Part shown: positions 52,962 to 57,711 of the stretch, piece after piece
Numbering within the stretch: position 1 is the first letter of the stretch
How the letters are laid out: every line of letters starts with the position of its first letter
Assembly: GCA_964416645.1 (NCBI GenBank)
Contig: CAYQEZ010000006.1
Location: 1-57,711 of the forward strand
Length of the DNA stretch: 57,711 bases
Direction: 5' to 3'
Source of the DNA: GCA-002282575 sp964416645
GTDB taxonomy: Bacteria; Pseudomonadota; Gammaproteobacteria; Thiomicrospirales; Thiomicrospiraceae
Notes under the pieces: model-generated
The model's database searches: none
Told to the model about the DNA's origin: nothing
The model's input: the letters and a program-made list of their open reading frames with translations, nothing else
Translations under genes and position numbers: made by a program

Positions 52962-55900
52962 ATGCTGCCGCAGTTTTTTATTACACGCCCTATTTTTGCT
53001 TGGGTCATTGCACTCTCCATTTTGATGGCAGGTGCGCTGACCCTGACTAAACTGCCCGTGTCGCAATACCCCGAAGTTGCACCGCCTGCTTTGAACGTGG
53101 CAATCAATTATCCAGGTGCCAGTGCGCAACAGGTGGAAGATAGTGTCACCACGCTGATTGAGCAGGAAATGAACGGCTTGGAAAACCTGCTCTACATGGA
53201 ATCGAGCAGTGAATTTACGGGTGAAGCCAGCTTAACACTGACATTCAACACGGGTACTAACCTAGATATTGCCAATATGGAGGTGCAGAACCGCATCAAG
53301 CGCGTCGAAGCTCGACTGCCCGATGAGGTAAAGCGGGCGGGTATTGTCGTCACTAAGTCACGTCGCAACTTCTTAATGTTTGTGTTGCTCACCTCGCCAG
53401 ATGACAGCTACAGCACCATTGATTTGGGTGCTTTTGCCTCGGCACGAGTTCTGGATAATGTGCGTCGGGTTCAGGGGGTGGGAGAGGCCCTGCTGTTTGG
53501 TACGGATTATTCGATGCGCATGTGGTTAGATCCGATTAAATTGGCTAGCTTCAACATGAGTCCCAGCGATGCGTTAGCGGCCGTGCGTGCGCAGAATATT
53601 CAAATTTCTACAGGTGGCTTGGGGCAGTTACCTTCTGTACCTGGGCAAGAGTTGAATGCCACTATTTTGACCAATTCGCGCCTGAATACGGTAGCCGAAT
53701 TTGAACAGGTTATTTTACGTACCGATGCCAACGGCACCAGCGTGCGCTTAAAAGACGTTGCTAGCATTGAACTAGGTGCGCAAGACTATTCCCGTAATGT
53801 GAAATTAAACGGCAAGCCCGCCGTGGGTATCGGTATCAAATTGGCACCGACTGATAATGCGTTAGAAACCGTGAAGCGGGTGAAAGCGCGTATGACAGAG
53901 TTGGAAGGCAATTTCCCTGTCGGTATTAGCTGGGATGTGCCTTACGATACCTCGCGTTTCGTGCAAATTTCCATTGAAGAAGTGATTAAAACACTGCTCG
54001 AAGCCTTCGTGTTGGTGTTCTTGGTCATGTGGTTGTTTATGGGCAATCTGCGTGCTGCCATTATTCCAACCATTGTCGTGCCCGTGTCGTTGATGGGAGC
54101 CATGCTGGGATTGTATGTGATGGGTTACTCCATTAACGTACTGACGCTGTTTGCGATGATTTTGGCGATTGGTATTCTGGTCGATGATGCCATTGTGGTG
54201 GTGGAAAACGTCGAACGTATCATGACTGAAGAAGGCTTAGATGCGAAGGCGGCAACGCAAAAAGCGATGAAGCAGATTTTTGGCGCGATCATCGGTATTA
54301 CTTTGGTGCTGATGGCCGTGTTTGTGCCTATGGCATTCTTTACAGGTTCTGTTGGCGCGATTTATCGTCAGTTTTCCGTGACTTTAGTGATTACCATTGC
54401 CTTCTCGGCTTTCTTTGCTTTGTCCTTGACGCCTGCCTTAACGACCACTTTGTTGCGTCAAAAAGATATGCAGCATCATAGAGGTTTGTTAGGTTGGTTT
54501 AACGACAAGTTTGCCAGTTTCACCAACAGTTACACACGCTGGATTGGAGCTTTCTTAGTACGTCCGATTCGTTTGGGCATTATCTATGCGGTGATTGTCG
54601 GTGTCACTGCCTTTATGTACCTGAAATTACCGAATGGATTTTTACCAGAGGAAGATCAAGGTTATTTAATTAATCTCATTCAATTGCCTTCGGGCGCAAC
54701 GCAAGAGCGTACCTTGGAAGTCTTGGCCGAGTTAGAGAAGTTTTATATGGCACAACCCGAAGTGTCGAAAGTGGTAGCAGTGGCTGGTTTTAGCTTTTTA
54801 GGTAAGGGTCAGGATGCCGGTATCGCTTTTGTCCGCTTGAAGGAATGGGATGAGCGCATGGCGGCAGGCAGTGATGCCAAGAGTATTGCCATGCGTGCCA
54901 ATATGGCGTTTTTCAAAATTAAGTCGGCGATGATGTTCGCCATTAACCCGCCACCCATTCCTGAATTGGCTGCAGTGGGCGGTTTCGACTTCCGCTTAAT
55001 GGATATTGGCGCGGCAGGTCGTGAAAAACTGCTCGAAGCACGCAACATGGTATTGGGTATGGCGAGTCAAAATCCTGCATTAGCGGGCGTGCGCCCTGAA
55101 AGTAAGGAATTTGCTAGTCAGCTTCACTTCGACATCAATCGCGTTAAGGCGCAAGCCTTGAGTATCGATATTGCCGAGGTAAACAGCGTACTACAAGTTG
55201 GGTTAGGCTCGGCTTATGTCAACGATTTCATTCGTGACGGTCGCGTGTTGCGCGTGCAAATGCGTGTGAATGCCGAAACCTTGGCAACGCCCGACAGCAT
55301 CTTGGCATTGCGTGTGAAAAATCGTCAAGGTGAACTCATTCCTTTGTCGGAGTTTGTCACGCCTAGCTGGGTGGTGGGTGCGCCTAAGCTTGATCGCTAC
55401 AATGGTGTGCCTTCGATGAAAATTGCAGGCAATCCCGCTCCTGGTTATACCACGGGTGATGCCATGATGACCATGCAAGGTTTGGCTGCGAATTTGCCAG
55501 CAGGCATTGGTTTTGACTGGTCGGGTACCTCTTACGAGGAGCGCTTGTCTGCGTCGCAAGAGGGCTTGTTGTTCACCTTGTCGATTTTGGTGGTGTTTTT
55601 GGTGTTAGCCGCTTTGTATGAAAGTTGGTCAGTGCCTTTTGCTATTATGTTGGTCGTTCCACTAGGACTATTCGGACAAATTCTGGCGGTTATGTGGGTG
55701 GGCATGCCGAATGACATTTATTTCAAAGTGGGTATGGTGGTGATTATTGGGCTGGCGGCGAAAAATGCCATTCTGATTGTGGAGTTTTCACGACAGCTCG
55801 AGTTGGAAGGCAAAGAGCTGGTAGCCTCGATTGTGGAAGCGGCACGCTTGCGTCTGCGCCCGATTATCATGACCTCGATCGCGTTTATTGCTGGTGTACT

Positions 55901-56087
55901 ACCACTGGCGCTGTCAACAGGGGCAGGGGCGGCGAGTCGTAATGCCATTGGTACGGGGGTTGCGGGTGGCATGTTGTCGGCGACCTTCCTAGCGATTTTA
56001 TTAGTGCCTGTGTTATATCTCATCATTCGTAAGCTATTCCCTGGCGGTAAGCCGATTGATCATGGGAAGGAGTTGAGTCATGGTTAA
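52962..56087 (+). CDS. RND multidrug efflux transporter (AcrB/MexB, HAE1 family)
   Basis: Proton-driven inner-membrane pump, 1041 residues. It has twelve expected membrane spans and two large periplasmic loops in two repeats. The N-terminus MLPQFFITRPIFAWVIALSI is typical of HAE1 transporters, and the proton-relay Asp pair is present in GILVDDAIVVVENVERIM (about 408-409). The second half has the matching GLAAKNAILIVEFSRQLE, with the conserved Lys. Substrates cannot be read by eye. Its stop overlaps the outer-membrane gene by eight bases, completing a tetR-adaptor-pump-channel operon. Confidence 0.97.
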   Translation: MLPQFFITRPIFAWVIALSILMAGALTLTKLPVSQYPEVAPPALNVAINYPGASAQQVEDSVTTLIEQEMNGLENLLYMESSSEFTGEASLTLTFNTGTNLDIANMEVQNRIKRVEARLPDEVKRAGIVVTKSRRNFLMFVLLTSPDDSYSTIDLGAFASARVLDNVRRVQGVGEALLFGTDYSMRMWLDPIKLASFNMSPSDALAAVRAQNIQISTGGLGQLPSVPGQELNATILTNSRLNTVAEFEQVILRTDANGTSVRLKDVASIELGAQDYSRNVKLNGKPAVGIGIKLAPTDNALETVKRVKARMTELEGNFPVGISWDVPYDTSRFVQISIEEVIKTLLEAFVLVFLVMWLFMGNLRAAIIPTIVVPVSLMGAMLGLYVMGYSINVLTLFAMILAIGILVDDAIVVVENVERIMTEEGLDAKAATQKAMKQIFGAIIGITLVLMAVFVPMAFFTGSVGAIYRQFSVTLVITIAFSAFFALSLTPALTTTLLRQKDMQHHRGLLGWFNDKFASFTNSYTRWIGAFLVRPIRLGIIYAVIVGVTAFMYLKLPNGFLPEEDQGYLINLIQLPSGATQERTLEVLAELEKFYMAQPEVSKVVAVAGFSFLGKGQDAGIAFVRLKEWDERMAAGSDAKSIAMRANMAFFKIKSAMMFAINPPPIPELAAVGGFDFRLMDIGAAGREKLLEARNMVLGMASQNPALAGVRPESKEFASQLHFDINRVKAQALSIDIAEVNSVLQVGLGSAYVNDFIRDGRVLRVQMRVNAETLATPDSILALRVKNRQGELIPLSEFVTPSWVVGAPKLDRYNGVPSMKIAGNPAPGYTTGDAMMTMQGLAANLPAGIGFDWSGTSYEERLSASQEGLLFTLSILVVFLVLAALYESWSVPFAIMLVVPLGLFGQILAVMWVGMPNDIYFKVGMVVIIGLAAKNAILIVEFSRQLELEGKELVASIVEAARLRLRPIIMTSIAFIAGVLPLALSTGAGAASRNAIGTGVAGGMLSATFLAILLVPVLYLIIRKLFPGGKPIDHGKELSHG

Positions 56088-57615
56088 GTTAGGGTTTGAT
56101 GTGTCGTTCATTCGTGCTTGTGTTGATGGGGCAAACACACCCGCTCACCTCGGTTTTCCAAGATGGGTGCCCCAGTCAGCTTTGCCGACTGACCCAACAG
56201 GAAAAATAGGTTCGCTTCGTGGTTGGCGCCCATCATTTAGTCGTTCGGTCTTGCCTGCCATGCTGTTAATAGCCGGTTTATCTGGCTGTGCGCCCATGCA
56301 GTCAGTGGAAACGGCCAAAGTCGATGCAACCTTGGTACCCGCCAGCAATAAAATGCAGGTGAATCTACCCGATTGGCAGTCGTTTTTCCCTGATCCGCAA
56401 CTCAAAGCACTGATTCAGTCGGCATTAACCAACAACCGTGATCTGCGTGTGGCCGCTGCTCGTATTGCCGAAACCCGTGCGCAATATGGTATTGTGCGTG
56501 CCGACCGTTTTCCCAGTGTCGATTTGGTAGTGGGTGGTACGCGTAGCAGTACACCAGAAACTGTCTCTCCTTCGGGTAAACGCTTTGATCTGACTAAAGG
56601 TGAAGTGGGGTTTAGCTTGCCCAGTTATGAGTTGGATTTGTGGGGTCGCATCAGTCGTCTGAATGAAGCGGCTTTAGCCATTTTTTTAGCCAGCGAATCC
56701 AATGCGAAAGCGGTTCAGTTATCGCTGATTGGCGATATTGCGAGTAGTTATTACCAACTGTTAGAGTTAGAAGACAGAGCCAAGCTGTTATCGGCGCAAA
56801 AAGACAATCGAGCGGAATGGCTGTCACTGGTCGAAAAACGGGTTGAAGTCGGATTGGCGAATGATGCCGAGCGTTTGCAAGCGCAAGCAGTCGTCGATGG
56901 GTTGGTACGGGATTTGGCTGAACTCAAGCGTCAGCACAGTTTGGTGCAAAATGGCTTGTCGGTGTTGGTGGGTGTGCCGATGAATAGCTTGAAGCTCCCT
57001 GAGTCCTTACCGCTCCGTCAACAAGCCGATACCAGTGCATTGCGTACCGATACGCCTTCGTTACGCTTATTACAACGCCCCGATGTGCAAGCGGCAGAGC
57101 TACGCTTGAAAGCGGTCAATGCCAATGTCGAAGCGACGCGTGCGGCTTTCTTCCCACGTATTAGCCTAACCGCTAATTACGGTACGGCCAGTAATGAGCT
57201 AAACGGGCTATTCGCTAATAACAGCGAAAGTTGGAGCTTTGTGCCCCAAATAACGCTACCCATTTTTAATGTCGGTCGCACCCAAGCTAATTTAGATGTT
57301 GCCACTGCACGTCAGGTGTCGGCGGTTGCTGAATATGAAAAAACCTTGCAAAATGCTTTCCGTGAAGTCGCTGATGCCTTGGTCAACCGTACGGGTTACG
57401 ATGTGCAAATCGTCAGTCAACAAGCGGTACTCACCAGTCAAAAAGAGCGCTTGCGTGTTGCTGAATTGCGTTATCAGCGTGGTTTAGCGGGTTATATTGA
57501 AGTATTAGACGCTCAACGCGACTACCAGACTAGCGAACAGCAATTGGTGAGCATTATTCGTGCGCAAAAAGTCGCCGAAGTGGCGGTGTTTAAAGCACTG
57601 GGTGGTGGGGTCTAA
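56080..57615 (+). CDS. RND efflux outer-membrane lipoprotein (OprM/NodT family)
   Basis: Trimeric TolC-like channel, 511 residues. The lipobox is LSGC at Cys70 (VLPAMLLIAGLSGCAPM), followed by the usual OprM N-terminus and two outer-membrane efflux protein repeats (LKALIQSALTNNRDLRVAAA, VGFSLPSYELDLWGR; LQRPDVQAAELRL, FFPRISLTANYG). What is odd is an N-terminal extension of about 50 residues before the hydrophobic signal core, encoded partly by the palindromic sequence 56162-56234. The next possible start, ATG 56260, would leave no charged n-region. Either the extension is tolerated or translation starts at an unusual codon in between. Confidence 0.93.
   Translation: MVKLGFDVSFIRACVDGANTPAHLGFPRWVPQSALPTDPTGKIGSLRGWRPSFSRSVLPAMLLIAGLSGCAPMQSVETAKVDATLVPASNKMQVNLPDWQSFFPDPQLKALIQSALTNNRDLRVAAARIAETRAQYGIVRADRFPSVDLVVGGTRSSTPETVSPSGKRFDLTKGEVGFSLPSYELDLWGRISRLNEAALAIFLASESNAKAVQLSLIGDIASSYYQLLELEDRAKLLSAQKDNRAEWLSLVEKRVEVGLANDAERLQAQAVVDGLVRDLAELKRQHSLVQNGLSVLVGVPMNSLKLPESLPLRQQADTSALRTDTPSLRLLQRPDVQAAELRLKAVNANVEATRAAFFPRISLTANYGTASNELNGLFANNSESWSFVPQITLPIFNVGRTQANLDVATARQVSAVAEYEKTLQNAFREVADALVNRTGYDVQIVSQQAVLTSQKERLRVAELRYQRGLAGYIEVLDAQRDYQTSEQQLVSIIRAQKVAEVAVFKALGGGV
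56162..56234. repeat. Palindromic element inside the 5' end of the outer-membrane gene
   Basis: GATGGGTGCC (56162-56171) and GGCGCCCATC (56225-56234) are inverted repeats with one mismatch. Inside lies a second stem, AGTCAGC/GCCGACT (56174-56190). The element is in frame and codes for part of the odd N-terminal extension (PRWVPQSALPTDPTGKIGSL). It looks like an inserted small repeat. Confidence 0.55.
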
Positions 57616-57618
57616 CCT

Positions 57619-57711
57619 ATGTCAGTGATGAGCGATGCATTCACCGCTATTGACCAACCATCTGGGTATTTGAAGAGCGAATTGGTGAAAAGACGGCAGC
57701 TGCACTGTTTG
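57619..57711 (+). CDS. Start of an unidentified gene, cut by the window edge
   Basis: The ATG at 57619, three bases after the outer-membrane protein stop, opens a frame that stays open for 31 codons to the window end (MSVMSDAFTAIDQPSGYL...LVKRRQLHCL). The close spacing suggests a fifth gene of the efflux operon. Too little is visible to name it. Confidence 0.45.
   Translation, partial: MSVMSDAFTAIDQPSGYLKSELVKRRQLHCL

Noticed and set aside
1..57711. CRISPR arrays, tRNA or rRNA genes
   Set aside because: No regularly spaced direct repeats were seen, and no cloverleaf or rRNA-like stretch was recognised in the intergenic regions by eye. A covariance search would settle small RNAs.

Overview
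This window is a bacterial chromosomal contig, probably from a gammaproteobacterium or betaproteobacterium of moderate G+C. The evidence is Gram-negative machinery (RND tripartite efflux, lipoproteins, LPS/capsule-type sugar nucleotide enzymes), a System II cytochrome c maturation pair (ResB/CcsB) divergent from engB, an alpha/beta-subunit glutamate synthase, CZB-type chemoreceptors and HDOD proteins. The combination of glycolate oxidase, a glyoxylate aminotransferase and formate-THF ligase would fit an autotroph salvaging glycolate, and a wrecked sulfide:quinone-reductase-like gene hints at a sulfur-oxidising ancestry. Both are inference, and I do not name a genus. No rRNA, tRNA or CRISPR array was seen.

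Layout. 1-4.6 kb: defence-type cluster with type I R-M hsdM-hsdS (no hsdR in view), then an ABC-type ATPase overlapping a PIN-domain nuclease gene. 4.6-11.4 kb: glyoxylate aminotransferase, divergent glcDEF, and fhs (glycolate to glyoxylate to glycine, plus one-carbon activation). 11.4-13.7 kb: a zone of gene decay holding an internally deleted flavoprotein gene, a GGDEF protein with a degenerate signature, and an HDOD gene with an in-frame stop and a frameshift. 13.9-20.6 kb (minus strand): bicupin dioxygenase-like protein, then resB-ccsB-dsbA-acetolactate-synthase-like genes. 20.7-26.1 kb (plus): engB, UDP-sugar dehydrogenase, SlyD-like PPIase, UDP-sugar 4-epimerase, mutarotase-like protein, parvulin. 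26.2 kb: intact HDOD paralogue. 27.8-33.7 kb: gltBD. 33.7-38.7 kb: 28-codon membrane microprotein, MazF-type toxin-antitoxin, SNF2 helicase with SWIM finger, then IS3 and toxin scraps. 38.7-46.2 kb: malic enzyme and two chemoreceptors flanking an rluE-like gene. 46.4-51.0 kb: Lrp regulator divergent from leuA (interrupted by an assembly gap), convergent with an Orn/Lys/Arg decarboxylase. 51.2-57.7 kb: tetR plus a complete RND efflux operon, with the start of one further ORF at the window edge.

Points of most interest are the ATPase-PIN pair beside the type I methylase; two related long imperfect palindromic intergenic elements; a dispersed repeat shared by the gltB upstream region and the IS-scrap region; a 61-bp toxin-gene fragment joined to a truncated IS3 orfB; a well-formed TetR operator touching the -10 box of its own promoter; an apparently zinc-less CZB-like tail on one chemoreceptor; and a palindromic element read through into the N-terminus of the efflux outer-membrane protein.
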